Shown here piece after piece: positions 1-6,118 of a stretch of 7,294 bases of DNA. The notes under the pieces were generated by a model. It saw nothing but the letters and a program-made list of their open reading frames with translations, ran no database searches and was not told the DNA's origin. The stretch covers positions 1 through 7,294 of the forward strand of contig CAZXLZ010000063.1 in the NCBI GenBank assembly GCA_964642045.1, in the 5' to 3' direction. A program made the translations under genes and the position numbers. The stretch comes from RGIG5057 sp964642045 (GTDB lineage Bacteria; Bacillota; Clostridia; TANB77; CAG-465). How positions within the stretch are numbered: the first letter of the stretch is position 1; each line of letters opens with the position of its first letter.

Positions 1-15
1 ATTCATAATATCAAC

Positions 16-52
16 TTGTATGATATATTTAATAACTTAAATAATCATACAA
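16..52. repeat. AT-rich inverted repeat / possible terminator in a gene-free left edge
   Basis: Arms at 16-24 and 44-52 are perfect 9-bp complements. An inner pair of 6-nt arms at 27-32 and 37-42 extends the stem around a 4-nt loop. On the plus strand the hairpin is followed by a pyrimidine-rich, T-rich stretch (53-66), so it could terminate a plus-strand transcript coming from outside the window. No T-run follows on the minus strand. The rest of 1-192 has no ORF with a ribosome binding site, and I see no clear terminator for the tRNA operon that points into it. A TTGACT box at about 179-184 on the minus strand lacks a convincing -10. The DNA is so AT-rich that chance pairing is possible. Confidence 0.35.
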
Positions 53-192
53 TCCTTTCTTTATTTATCAAAAAATATTTATTGTAATATATCTGAATTA
101 TCTATTCTACTTTTTCACAATCCTTTTCTACTCTTAATAATTTATGCATTTTGTAATAGCAATTACTTTTAATATTAAGTCAAAACATATTA

Positions 193-266
193 TGGAGCGG
201 GATGTGGGAATCGAACCCACGTCAAAAGATCGGAAGCCTTCTATTCTACCACTATACTAATCCCGC
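193..266 (-). tRNA. tRNA-Gly(TCC) with a weakened D-stem
   Basis: It folds as a 74-nt tRNA including an encoded CCA (193-195 on the plus strand reads TGG). The acceptor stem GCGGGAT/ATCCCGC is perfect, the T-arm is GTGGG-TTCGATT-CCCAC, and the 7-nt anticodon loop CTTCCGA places TCC at the anticodon, so it reads glycine codons. Oddities: the D-stem GTAT/GAAT has one A-A mismatch (12:23) and two G-U pairs. The anticodon stem GAAGG/TCTTT closes with G-U at both ends. Base 37 is G instead of the usual A. The D-loop GG and the T-loop are intact. The variable loop has only four bases (TGAC), so there is no G46 for TrmB. It is the last gene of the His-Gln-Gly cluster, downstream of a terminator-like hairpin. 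Identity is secure; full function is less so. Confidence 0.92.
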
Positions 267-285
267 ATTTAAATTATAAAAATAA

Positions 286-308
286 AAATCTAGCTCAAGG
301 CTAGATTT
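286..308 (-). terminator. terminator-like hairpin inside the tRNA cluster
   Basis: A perfect 9-bp stem AAATCTAGC/GCTAGATTT encloses a 5-nt loop. On the minus strand, the direction of the tRNAs, it is followed at once by TTATTTTTAT, giving an intrinsic-terminator shape between tRNA-Gln and tRNA-Gly. The stem has only three G-C pairs, so termination would be partial. A TATAAT at 278-273 (minus strand) sits just after it and would place initiation near the first base of tRNA-Gly, but no good -35 lies at proper spacing. The hairpin could instead be a processing signal. Confidence 0.5.
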
Positions 309-313
309 AATTT

Positions 314-388
314 TGGCTGGGCTGGCAGGATTCGAACCTACGAATGTCAGAGTCAAAGTCTGATGCCTTACCACTTGGCGACAGCCCA
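314..388 (-). tRNA. tRNA-Gln(TTG)
   Basis: This is a 75-nt cloverleaf with encoded CCA. The acceptor stem TGGGCTG/CAGCCCA is perfect. The anticodon stem TCAGA/TCTGA is perfect around loop CTTTGAC, giving anticodon TTG for glutamine. The T-arm is GTAGG-TTCGAAT-CCTGC with one wobble pair. The 5-base variable loop is CATTC, so position 46 is not G and the tRNA is not expected to be a TrmB substrate. It lies 17 nt downstream of tRNA-His and is presumably released from the same precursor by RNase P and 3' processing. Confidence 0.97.
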
Positions 389-405
389 ATATACAAAATA
401 TTATA

Positions 406-483
406 TGGGGTGGATACTGGGGATCGAACCCAGCACCTCCAGTGCCACAAACTGGCGCTCTAACCGAATGAGCTATATCCACC
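406..483 (-). tRNA. tRNA-His(GTG)
   Basis: The cloverleaf has a perfect acceptor stem GTGGATA/TATCCAC, anticodon stem CCAGT/ACTGG, loop TTGTGGC (anticodon GTG, histidine) and T-arm CTGGG-TTCGATC-CCCAG, with encoded CCA. The base just before the acceptor stem (position 483, G on the minus strand) is the extra G-1 characteristic of tRNA-His, opposite discriminator C73. The variable loop AGGTG has G at position 46, so unlike the other two tRNAs here it fits the target of the m7G46 methyltransferase encoded just upstream. It is the first gene of the cluster, about 10 nt from the predicted transcription start. Confidence 0.98.
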
Positions 484-500
484 AAATAGCCACATATAAC

Positions 501-529
501 ATTTTAAACTATTTTCTGTTCTTTGTCAA
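501..529 (-). promoter_or_regulatory. promoter of the tRNA His-Gln-Gly cluster
   Basis: On the minus strand a perfect -35 TTGACA (529-524) is separated by 17 bp from the -10 TAAAAT (506-501). Initiation would fall near 494, about ten bases before tRNA-His. The strength fits a stable-RNA promoter. It lies wholly in the 65-bp gap after trmB, where I see no terminator hairpin, so read-through from the secG operon may also reach the tRNAs. Confidence 0.85.
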
Positions 530-548
530 TATTATATGCAGTTTTTTG

Positions 549-1187
549 CTAAAATTTACATACAAGTTTATAAATAGGGCCATTTACACTAAATTTTCTT
601 TCATACTCCGTCATTATGTTATAAACTTCTGTTTTATGAAGGTCTAAATACACTTCTTCAAAAGTCATTCCAAAATTATTCATAGATTTTAGACTATATT
701 CAAAAAGCCCTCTATTATCTGTTTTAAATTCAAGATATGAGCCATCTTTTAGTACAGTTTTATATAAGTCTAAAAAGCTCTTATATGTAAGTCTTCTTTT
801 TTCATGTCTTTTTTTAGGCCAAGGATCACTAAAGTTTAAAAACATTTTATCTATACTTTTTTCTTCAAAATAATCCAAAAGCTCTATTGCATCAAAAGAC
901 ATAAAATGCACATTTGATAATGTAATATTATTTTCTTTTTCAAACCTCTTTAACTTCTTTATAGCAAGTGCTAATACCGATTTGCAAAGCTCAACTCCAA
1001 TAAATATTTCATCTTTATTTTGAAAGGCTGAGTTTATAATAAACTCACCCTTTCCCATACCAATTTCTAAGTTTATTTTCTTAGATTCTTTATTATTTAA
1101 TACATTTTTTAGTTCTTCTTTGCTTTTTATATATCTATCACATAAATTAAGTTCTTCACTTGCATTTTTATTATTCCTTATTCTCAT
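549..1187 (-). CDS. trmB: tRNA (guanine-N7-)-methyltransferase TrmB
   Basis: A 212-residue cytoplasmic enzyme that transfers methyl from S-adenosylmethionine to N7 of G46 in the variable loop of many tRNAs. The Rossmann-type SAM-binding glycine motif GMGKG is at about residues 43-47, the acidic GVEL strand end at about 64-67, and the family signature SDPWPKKRHEKRRL at about 120-133. FKTD follows at about 154-157 and the C-terminal TEYERKF at about 193-199. Length and motif order match the family. The start chosen is the ATG at 1187 (protein begins MRIRNN), which has AGGAG at 1202-1198 and matches the usual MRxR N-terminus; an upstream in-frame ATG at 1238 lies inside the preceding gene and lacks such support. 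The gene begins 5 nt after the membrane-protein stop codon, so translation is probably coupled. It is the last protein gene of the secG operon and is followed by tRNA genes. Confidence 0.96.
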   Translation of the reverse strand: MRIRNNKNASEELNLCDRYIKSKEELKNVLNNKESKKINLEIGMGKGEFIINSAFQNKDEIFIGVELCKSVLALAIKKLKRFEKENNITLSNVHFMSFDAIELLDYFEEKSIDKMFLNFSDPWPKKRHEKRRLTYKSFLDLYKTVLKDGSYLEFKTDNRGLFEYSLKSMNNFGMTFEEVYLDLHKTEVYNIMTEYERKFSVNGPIYKLVCKF

Positions 1188-1192
1188 ACACT

Positions 1193-1960
1193 TTAAACTC
1201 CTGTTATCAAAGTAAGCACAGTAAGAAGCACTGCACACAAAATTGTAAATACAAATATTCCTTTATAATTTGTCTTTTCATTAAGTAATTTTACCTTCTC
1301 ATACTTTTCTTCCATCTTTTTCTTTATCTCTTCTACTTTTTCAGTCTTCTTCATAGCTTCATTAAATTCAAGTCTTACATCATTAAATGTAAGTGATGTG
1401 CTTTGATTATATCTAAAATGTTTTGTAGACATTTTACACCAGTACATACCAATAGCTACAACAAGAGTTACAAGAAAAATCTCAATTATAACAAGAAGAG
1501 TCATCAGTATAGCAATAATAATGCTATGCCCAGAAACGTTAATTGCTGTAATTATAGGATATGCTACTGTTACTAAAACAGATATTGGTACATATGGAGT
1601 AAGTCCAACAAATACCGTTACAAAAGTAAGCGCAAGTTGCTGTTTTATAGCATCAAATCTAGTGGCTTTAGGAGCAGTCTCTATTTCTGAAGCTATTTGA
1701 TCTGCATATACCATTACTTCTTCAAGATATACATCAGTAGAATATATATCCTTAGAAAGCTTGTCTTTCATGTAATCAGTTAATATATCATCAATTGGAA
1801 ATAGATCAAACATAACAGTTATAATCATTGCAAAATATAAAAATATAGCTATAGCAAAATTCCACATATGTTTAGTTTTTAACTCTTTTTTATAAAATGA
1901 TTTCATTTCAGGGATAATTCCATCAAAAAATTTCTTTTTTTTCTCAACATTTTCGCTCAT
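1193..1960 (-). CDS. uncharacterised multi-pass membrane protein with cytoplasmic coiled coil (possibly SpoIIM-like)
   Basis: I do not recognise this 255-residue protein with confidence. A Lys-rich N-terminus precedes a first membrane helix (about 33-54). An acidic, probably extracytoplasmic segment (about 55-105) follows, then a long hydrophobic stretch (about 109-141) broken by TPYVP that may be two helices, and another helix at about 146-174. A Lys/Glu-rich region likely to form a coiled coil (about 198-230) leads to a last helix at about 233-253. With two helices in the broken stretch, the positive-inside rule puts the coiled coil in the cytoplasm. The GLTPYVP segment and the later helix with a central Glu (IIEIF) faintly recall the SpoIIM/DUF95 membrane family; this is only an impression. 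The start is the ATG at 1960 with AGGAGG at 1972-1967, six bases upstream. The gene sits 15 nt after rnr and 5 nt before trmB, so it is a genuine operon member. No function can be assigned. Confidence 0.88.
   Translation of the reverse strand: MSENVEKKKKFFDGIIPEMKSFYKKELKTKHMWNFAIAIFLYFAMIITVMFDLFPIDDILTDYMKDKLSKDIYSTDVYLEEVMVYADQIASEIETAPKATRFDAIKQQLALTFVTVFVGLTPYVPISVLVTVAYPIITAINVSGHSIIIAILMTLLVIIEIFLVTLVVAIGMYWCKMSTKHFRYNQSTSLTFNDVRLEFNEAMKKTEKVEEIKKKMEEKYEKVKLLNEKTNYKGIFVFTILCAVLLTVLTLITGV
1198..1202 (-). promoter_or_regulatory. trmB ribosome binding site inside the upstream gene's end
   Basis: AGGAG on the minus strand, 10 nt before the trmB ATG at 1187, lies within the last codons of the membrane-protein gene. 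It selects the MRIR start over the upstream in-frame ATG and suggests coupled translation. Confidence 0.8.
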
Positions 1961-1975
1961 ATATTTCCTCCTATT

Positions 1976-4192
1976 CTAAGTAAGTACAAAATCAATTTGC
2001 TTAAGTCTTACATCAACTCTATCTACTTTTATTTTCACTTTATCACCAATTTTGTATACTCTTCCATTTCTTCCAATAAGTCTAAACCTTGCTTCATCAA
2101 ACTCATAATATCCATCTAAATTAGATATATGCACTAATCCTTCCGCTGTTGATGGAAGCTTAACAAAAAATCCAAATGAAGTAACTGAAGATATAACACC
2201 AAAGCATTCCTCTCCTATTTTTTCTTTCATAAAAATTGCTGTATACATAGAGTCAAATTCTCTTTCTATTTTTGAAGCTTCTCTTTCCATTTCAGATGAT
2301 ATTACAGAATAGCTTTCTGCTTGTTTTAAGTATCTTTCTTTACAATTATTATTTATCTTCATTCCATTTGATAGATAATCTGATATAACCCTATGTATAA
2401 AAAGGTCTGGATATCTTCTAATAGGTGATGTAAAATGACAGTAATACTTAAAAGCAAGTCCAAAATGACCTAAGCATTCATTATCATATTTTGCAAGCTT
2501 TAAAGCTCTTAATGTTATATTTGATATAACATCCTTTTCCTCCTCTGTCTCAAAATTCGAAAGTATATTTGCTATATCTTTAGGCGTTACACCCTTTTTA
2601 AAATTAATTCTTTTATTATACTGGCTAAGCATTAGATTAAGGTTCTTTAGCTTTTCTTCATCTGGTTTTTCATGTGTTCTATATATAAAAGGTGCATCTA
2701 ATTTCTTGAATTTTTCTGCAACAGTCATATTAGTAATAAGCATAAATTCCTCTATTATATCATTTGAGATATTCTTTTCATATGGGTGAACATCTTTTAA
2801 ACTTCCGTCTTTATTAAGCTCTATCTTGGTTTCAGGTATATCAAAATTTATACTACCCATACTGTTTCTTTTTTCCTTTAAAATACTTGCAAGCTCTACC
2901 ATTACATTAATATCATCTATATAATCTTTATACTCATTTAAAACCCTTTTGTCAGATTTAGTAATACACTTATATACCTTTTCATATGTCATCTTTTTCT
3001 TTGACTTTATATATGATTTATATATCCTGCTCTTAGTTACCTCTCCTTCTTTATTTATATGCATGTCCACACTTAAAGTTAGTCTTACTTTTCCCTCATT
3101 TAAGCTACATATACCATTAGAAAGCTTTTTTGGAATCATTGGTATTACTGAACCTGGCACATATATACTTGTTGCTCTTTTTATAGCCTCTTTATCAATA
3201 GCAGTACCATGCTTTACATAATGGCTAACATCTGCAATGTGAACTGAAAGTAAAAAGCCATCTTTTCCCACTTTCTTAACACATACTGCATCATCTAAAT
3301 CTTTAGAATCATAAGAATCAATAGTATATACGTTATCACTTGTTTTATTCTCTCTACCTAATAATTCTTTCTTGAGTACTCTATCTTTAATAGATTTAAG
3401 CTCGTTTATAACATCTACATTAAACTCTTCTTTTTCATTTAATTCGTATGAATAATAAAGTGCCTTAACATATGAGTCTATTTCATCCCTGCATGATACA
3501 TACTCTACAATATTCCCTCTATAGTTATCCTTACTATTATTAGGGTATGACGTGATATTAACTTTTACAAGTGAATCTATACCAAAATTTATAGCATCTT
3601 CTTTATTATTTATATATACGCTAGGCATATATGGTAAAATAGGTTTTACAAAGTAATTTTTACTAGCACTATATATTTTTCCTACAATAAATTTATTCTT
3701 TCTGTCTAATATTTTAATTACTCTTCCTACTTTTTCTCTTTTATGTCCATATTTTCTAGTATTTTCCAAGATAACCAAAATAGTATCACCATCTAAAGCA
3801 TTTAGAGTGTTTTCTTTTGGTATATATATATCTTCTAAATCACTTTCTAGTATTATGCCAAAACCAAATCCACCATCTTTTAATTCAAATGTACATTTAA
3901 AGCTATTTTTTTCATTTACCAAAGAATATTTACCATTATCATTTCTTGTAATTACTGCTTCTTTCTTTAAATCCTCTAATATTTGTTTTAAAATGTTAAT
4001 ATCTTTTTTAGGAACAGAAATTAGAGAGGCAAGCTCTTTTACTGATGCACATATAGATTTATGACTAAAAAAAAAGGAAGTTATTTTCTCCTTCCTCTTT
4101 ATATATTCACTTTCTATACTAAGAGTATCAGAATTAAAATTGTTATTCTTTCTTATTTTATTACTCTTATAATATTTTTTATTCTTTCTCAT
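1976..4192 (-). CDS. rnr: ribonuclease R (3'-5' exoribonuclease, RNB family)
   Basis: A 738-residue processive 3'-to-5' exoribonuclease that degrades structured RNA, acting in mRNA and rRNA quality control. Domains in order: a basic Asn/Lys-rich tail (1 to about 30), a winged-helix domain (about 35-90), two cold-shock-like OB folds (about 95-230), the RNB catalytic domain (about 285-605) and a C-terminal S1 domain (about 660-738). The metal-binding aspartates fit D292, D298, D300 and D301 in TIDSYDSKDLDDAV. VIPMIPKKLSNGICSL and HFTSPIRRYPDLFIHR are RNB hallmarks. The start is the ATG at 4192 with AAGGAG just upstream; the longer open frame to 4270 would overlap secG. The protein ends at the last strand of S1 without the Lys-rich C-terminal tail known in E. 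coli RNase R. It follows secG by 8 nt and ends in TAG 15 nt before the membrane-protein gene. smpB, a common downstream neighbour, is absent. Confidence 0.97.
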   Translation of the reverse strand: MRKNKKYYKSNKIRKNNNFNSDTLSIESEYIKRKEKITSFFFSHKSICASVKELASLISVPKKDINILKQILEDLKKEAVITRNDNGKYSLVNEKNSFKCTFELKDGGFGFGIILESDLEDIYIPKENTLNALDGDTILVILENTRKYGHKREKVGRVIKILDRKNKFIVGKIYSASKNYFVKPILPYMPSVYINNKEDAINFGIDSLVKVNITSYPNNSKDNYRGNIVEYVSCRDEIDSYVKALYYSYELNEKEEFNVDVINELKSIKDRVLKKELLGRENKTSDNVYTIDSYDSKDLDDAVCVKKVGKDGFLLSVHIADVSHYVKHGTAIDKEAIKRATSIYVPGSVIPMIPKKLSNGICSLNEGKVRLTLSVDMHINKEGEVTKSRIYKSYIKSKKKMTYEKVYKCITKSDKRVLNEYKDYIDDINVMVELASILKEKRNSMGSINFDIPETKIELNKDGSLKDVHPYEKNISNDIIEEFMLITNMTVAEKFKKLDAPFIYRTHEKPDEEKLKNLNLMLSQYNKRINFKKGVTPKDIANILSNFETEEEKDVISNITLRALKLAKYDNECLGHFGLAFKYYCHFTSPIRRYPDLFIHRVISDYLSNGMKINNNCKERYLKQAESYSVISSEMEREASKIEREFDSMYTAIFMKEKIGEECFGVISSVTSFGFFVKLPSTAEGLVHISNLDGYYEFDEARFRLIGRNGRVYKIGDKVKIKVDRVDVRLKQIDFVLT

Positions 4193-4196
4193 TTTA

Positions 4197-4202
4197 CTCC
4201 TT
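4197..4202 (-). promoter_or_regulatory. rnr ribosome binding site overlapping the secG stop
   Basis: AAGGAG on the minus strand shares bases with the secG TAA (4203-4201) and lies 4 nt before the rnr ATG at 4192. The overlap implies that ribosomes finishing secG restart on rnr, and it fixes the rnr start. The spacing is rather short. Confidence 0.75.
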
Positions 4203-4437
4203 AGTGCATAATAGAAATAGTTGTTAGCACACATAAAACTATAAATATTAATGAAAGTACAACTGTCCATTTAGAAAGCATTCCATCTAAAGTTTTACCT
4301 TGGTTTGAACCATAAAAAGTATTATTACCAGTTACAGCTGACTGACCTGATTTTGAGTTTTGTTTCATAACAACAATTATAACTATTATTCCTACTATTA
4401 CAGTAAGTATTGATAAAGCCCAATCTATCCAGCCCAT
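4201..4437 (-). CDS. secG: preprotein translocase subunit SecG
   Basis: A 78-residue small integral membrane subunit of the SecYEG channel that aids SecA-driven protein export. Two membrane helices (about 4-24 and 57-76) flank a polar Asn/Gly/Ser-rich cytoplasmic loop. The segment KTLDGMLSKWTVVLSLIF matches the family pattern in which the conserved loop end runs into the second helix, and MKQNSKSGQ matches the end of the first helix. Length is typical. The ATG at 4437 is chosen because AAGGAGG (4451-4445) stands 7 nt upstream; an in-frame GTG at 4443 is almost adjacent to that site and is unlikely to be used. It is the first gene of the secG-rnr-membrane protein-trmB operon and has its own strong promoter. 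Confidence 0.95.
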   Translation of the reverse strand: MGWIDWALSILTVIVGIIVIIVVMKQNSKSGQSAVTGNNTFYGSNQGKTLDGMLSKWTVVLSLIFIVLCVLTTISIMH

Positions 4438-4444
4438 ATTCACT

Positions 4445-4451
4445 CCTCCTT
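4445..4451 (-). promoter_or_regulatory. secG ribosome binding site
   Basis: AAGGAGG on the minus strand, 7 nt before the ATG at 4437. It decides against the GTG at 4443, which lies one base downstream of this element. Confidence 0.85.
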
Positions 4452-4463
4452 GTAATATTTAAG

Positions 4464-4492
4464 ATTATATCATACATTTATTTTAATTACAA
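4464..4492 (-). promoter_or_regulatory. promoter of the secG-rnr-trmB operon
   Basis: On the minus strand, -35 TTGTAA (4492-4487) and a perfect -10 TATAAT (4469-4464) are exactly 17 bp apart. A TG one base before the -10 gives an extended -10. Initiation near 4457 would leave a leader of about 20 nt. No terminator is visible between the upstream gene's stop at 4508 and this promoter, so some read-through is possible. Confidence 0.85.
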
Positions 4493-4507
4493 GTGTTTAT
4501 ATATAAA

Positions 4508-5935
4508 TTAACTTTTGCGTAAATAGCTTGAATACCTAGTAACAATATTTTCATCTTCAATGTATATTTTATTTTCTCTAATAACTTTATTCATAATTCC
4601 ATATATAGAAATCATATTATATTTTCTGCTTTTAAAAAGCTCATTTAAATATTTTCTGAACTTTATTTTATCACTTAGAGTGTCTATACTAAGTGTTTTA
4701 ACTATAGCTCCAAGTTTTTCTATCTTTTCATCATTTTTAGAAGATTTAATTGTAATTATTAGAGCATCTTTTGGACTGTTTTCCTCTATATGACCAATCA
4801 AAATTTCTGCGTTTTCTTTCTTTTTCAAACTATCAATAATATATATATCTTTTCTTATATCTTCTGATACTTCTTCATATAATTTAGATATAGCATATGT
4901 ATATTTTTCAGAAGAAAATTTATTTATTATTCCATAATTAAATTTCTTTAATCCCTCTAATTTTACCTTTGGTATATTTATACTTCTACCTATTGCAAGT
5001 ACAGTTTGCTGAACATTTTTTTCTATAAAAAAGAAACCATTAGTTAGTTCTTTTATATACTCTTCTAAGAAATCTTTCCTTGGAACAATAACAGGAATTC
5101 CAAGCATTAATGAATAAATAAATACACTCATAGAATATGAATTTAGATCAGTAAATAGAGCTGAATTAGATACTAAAAGTAAATCTAAGTATTTTATATC
5201 TCCTATTATTTGTACATATTCTAATACTCCATTTTTTTCAAGTTTTTCCATTAGATTTTTATCTATATCTTTTATCAAAAAACGTACATCACTATTTTGA
5301 CTCATTATTTCTTTTATAACATTTGATATATAATTATAATTTTCTTCCTCGTCTATTATAGCAACATACTTTACATCATCTAATAAATTATACTTTTCTT
5401 TTAATGAAGATTTTTGAGCATCAAAATCTACATTATTAAATTTTCTAAAGTCTATTGCTATATCATAAATTAAGTTTATATCTGAATTATAGTTTTTAGA
5501 AATTAGAAAATTATAGTCTTCTTCATTATTAACAATTACTTTATCTGCATTAATAATTATATCTTTAAATTTAGATATATTTTGTTTTACATCATCTACA
5601 TATGAGAAATTTTTAATAATATTTGTCTTTATTTTTTTTAATGCATAATGCATAATATAGCTAGAGATATTATCAAGTGTCTCTACTACATCTATATTTT
5701 CATTTATAATTATTTCTTTTACACTATCTATTTCTTTCTTTAAGCTTAAAGAATTCATATTTTTACTTAATGAATCTATAATAAACTTTTTTTCCACAAA
5801 AGGTATATCTGCATCTTCATTACAAATAAGGAATATATCATATCCTTTGTTCTTTATAAACATAAAAGCTGCACTTAATTTTTCTTTAAACATAAGTATA
5901 TTTTGACACATAAAAACTACTTTTTTATTCTTCAT
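4508..5935 (-). CDS. GT-B-fold glycosyltransferase-like protein, probably catalytically degenerate
   Basis: A 475-residue protein with no signal peptide or membrane helix. Its layout resembles family GT4 glycosyltransferases: an N-terminal Rossmann-like domain (about 3-165, starting KKVVFMCQ), an interdomain segment INLIYDIAIDFRKF in the place of the usual VIPNGVDxxRF, and a second Rossmann-like domain (about 185-310) ending LGIPVIVP. A C-terminal extension of about 115 residues (about 360-475) is unfamiliar. Key GT4 residues are missing: the E-x7-E pair falls on S266 and Y274, the GR...K pair that binds the nucleotide diphosphate is replaced by an acidic IIDEEEN stretch, and the N-terminal GG loop is absent. 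This suggests a pseudo-enzyme or very divergent transferase; the substrate is unknown. The start is the ATG at 5935 with AGGTG (5946-5942); the GTG at 5944 overlaps that site. It is transcribed alone, divergent from an HTH gene and upstream of secG. Confidence 0.85.
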   Translation of the reverse strand: MKNKKVVFMCQNILMFKEKLSAAFMFIKNKGYDIFLICNEDADIPFVEKKFIIDSLSKNMNSLSLKKEIDSVKEIIINENIDVVETLDNISSYIMHYALKKIKTNIIKNFSYVDDVKQNISKFKDIIINADKVIVNNEEDYNFLISKNYNSDINLIYDIAIDFRKFNNVDFDAQKSSLKEKYNLLDDVKYVAIIDEEENYNYISNVIKEIMSQNSDVRFLIKDIDKNLMEKLEKNGVLEYVQIIGDIKYLDLLLVSNSALFTDLNSYSMSVFIYSLMLGIPVIVPRKDFLEEYIKELTNGFFFIEKNVQQTVLAIGRSINIPKVKLEGLKKFNYGIINKFSSEKYTYAISKLYEEVSEDIRKDIYIIDSLKKKENAEILIGHIEENSPKDALIITIKSSKNDEKIEKLGAIVKTLSIDTLSDKIKFRKYLNELFKSRKYNMISIYGIMNKVIRENKIYIEDENIVTRYSSYLRKS

Positions 5936-5941
5936 ATTATC

Positions 5942-5946
5942 CACCT
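5942..5946 (-). promoter_or_regulatory. ribosome binding site of the glycosyltransferase-like gene
   Basis: AGGTG on the minus strand is complementary to the anti-Shine-Dalgarno end and lies 6 nt before the ATG at 5935. It rules out the in-frame GTG at 5944, which is part of the same element. Confidence 0.65.
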
Positions 5947-5974
5947 ATTTTGCTACATTTGTTCTTTTTTAGTT

Positions 5975-6003
5975 ATTTTATCATTTTAAATGCCATATTT
6001 CAA
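5975..6003 (-). promoter_or_regulatory. promoter of the glycosyltransferase-like gene
   Basis: On the minus strand, -35 TTGAAA (6003-5998) and -10 TAAAAT (5980-5975) are 17 bp apart, with TG one base before the -10. The predicted start near 5968 leaves a leader of about 33 nt. It is back to back with the HTH-gene promoter. Confidence 0.75.
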
Positions 6004-6022
6004 GTGTATTTTTTATATTGTG

Positions 6023-6038
6023 AAAATTATGTAATTTT
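6023..6038. promoter_or_regulatory. inverted repeat between divergent promoters, candidate operator
   Basis: AAAATTA and TAATTTT are perfect 7-bp complements around a 2-bp centre. The repeat is nearly midway between the two outward-facing -35 boxes (5998-6003 and 6049-6054), a position from which a bound regulator could affect both genes. It consists only of A and T apart from one central G, so chance occurrence is quite possible. Confidence 0.3.
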
Positions 6039-6048
6039 ATGTTAAGTA

Positions 6049-6078
6049 TTGACAATTAAACAAATAATATTGTATAAT
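6049..6078 (+). promoter_or_regulatory. promoter of the HTH/coiled-coil gene
   Basis: Perfect -35 TTGACA (6049-6054) and perfect -10 TATAAT (6073-6078) with an 18-bp spacer. Initiation near 6085 gives a leader of about 47 nt before the ATG at 6132. Only a weak 5-bp hairpin is visible in the leader. Confidence 0.85.
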
Positions 6079-6118
6079 GTATGTAAATAAATAGCTAAAC
6101 CTATTAATAATTTTAAAT

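Noticed and set aside
49..126. 10-bp direct repeat ACAATCCTTT at 49-58 and 117-126
   Set aside because: Two short copies only, 68 bp apart, in AT-rich DNA; no array and no boundary of a mobile element.
151..165. Small hairpin GTAAT/ATTAC after tRNA-Gly as the tRNA operon terminator
   Set aside because: Only five base pairs and no T-run after it on the minus strand.
400..405. TATAAT on the minus strand between tRNA-His and tRNA-Gln as a separate promoter
   Set aside because: The only possible -35 falls in the conserved T-loop of tRNA-His and matches poorly; such hexamers are frequent in this composition.
363..647. Open frame on the plus strand across the tRNAs and the end of trmB, and one on the minus strand at 252-485
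   Set aside because: Both run through tRNA genes and have no ribosome binding site; they are by-products of the tRNA sequences and of trmB.
1188..1238. Upstream in-frame ATG for TrmB
   Set aside because: It lies inside the membrane-protein gene and lacks a ribosome binding site; family proteins start at the MRxR sequence.
2949..3221. Plus-strand open frames within rnr (2949-3221, 3807-4064) and within the glycosyltransferase-like gene (4560-4793)
   Set aside because: They are opposite to strongly coding minus-strand genes and have hydrophobic, low-complexity translations typical of the antisense of Lys/Glu-rich genes.
4193..4270. Longer N-terminus for RNase R extending to 4270
   Set aside because: It would overlap most of the second half of secG, has no ribosome binding site, and the ATG at 4192 has AAGGAG directly upstream.
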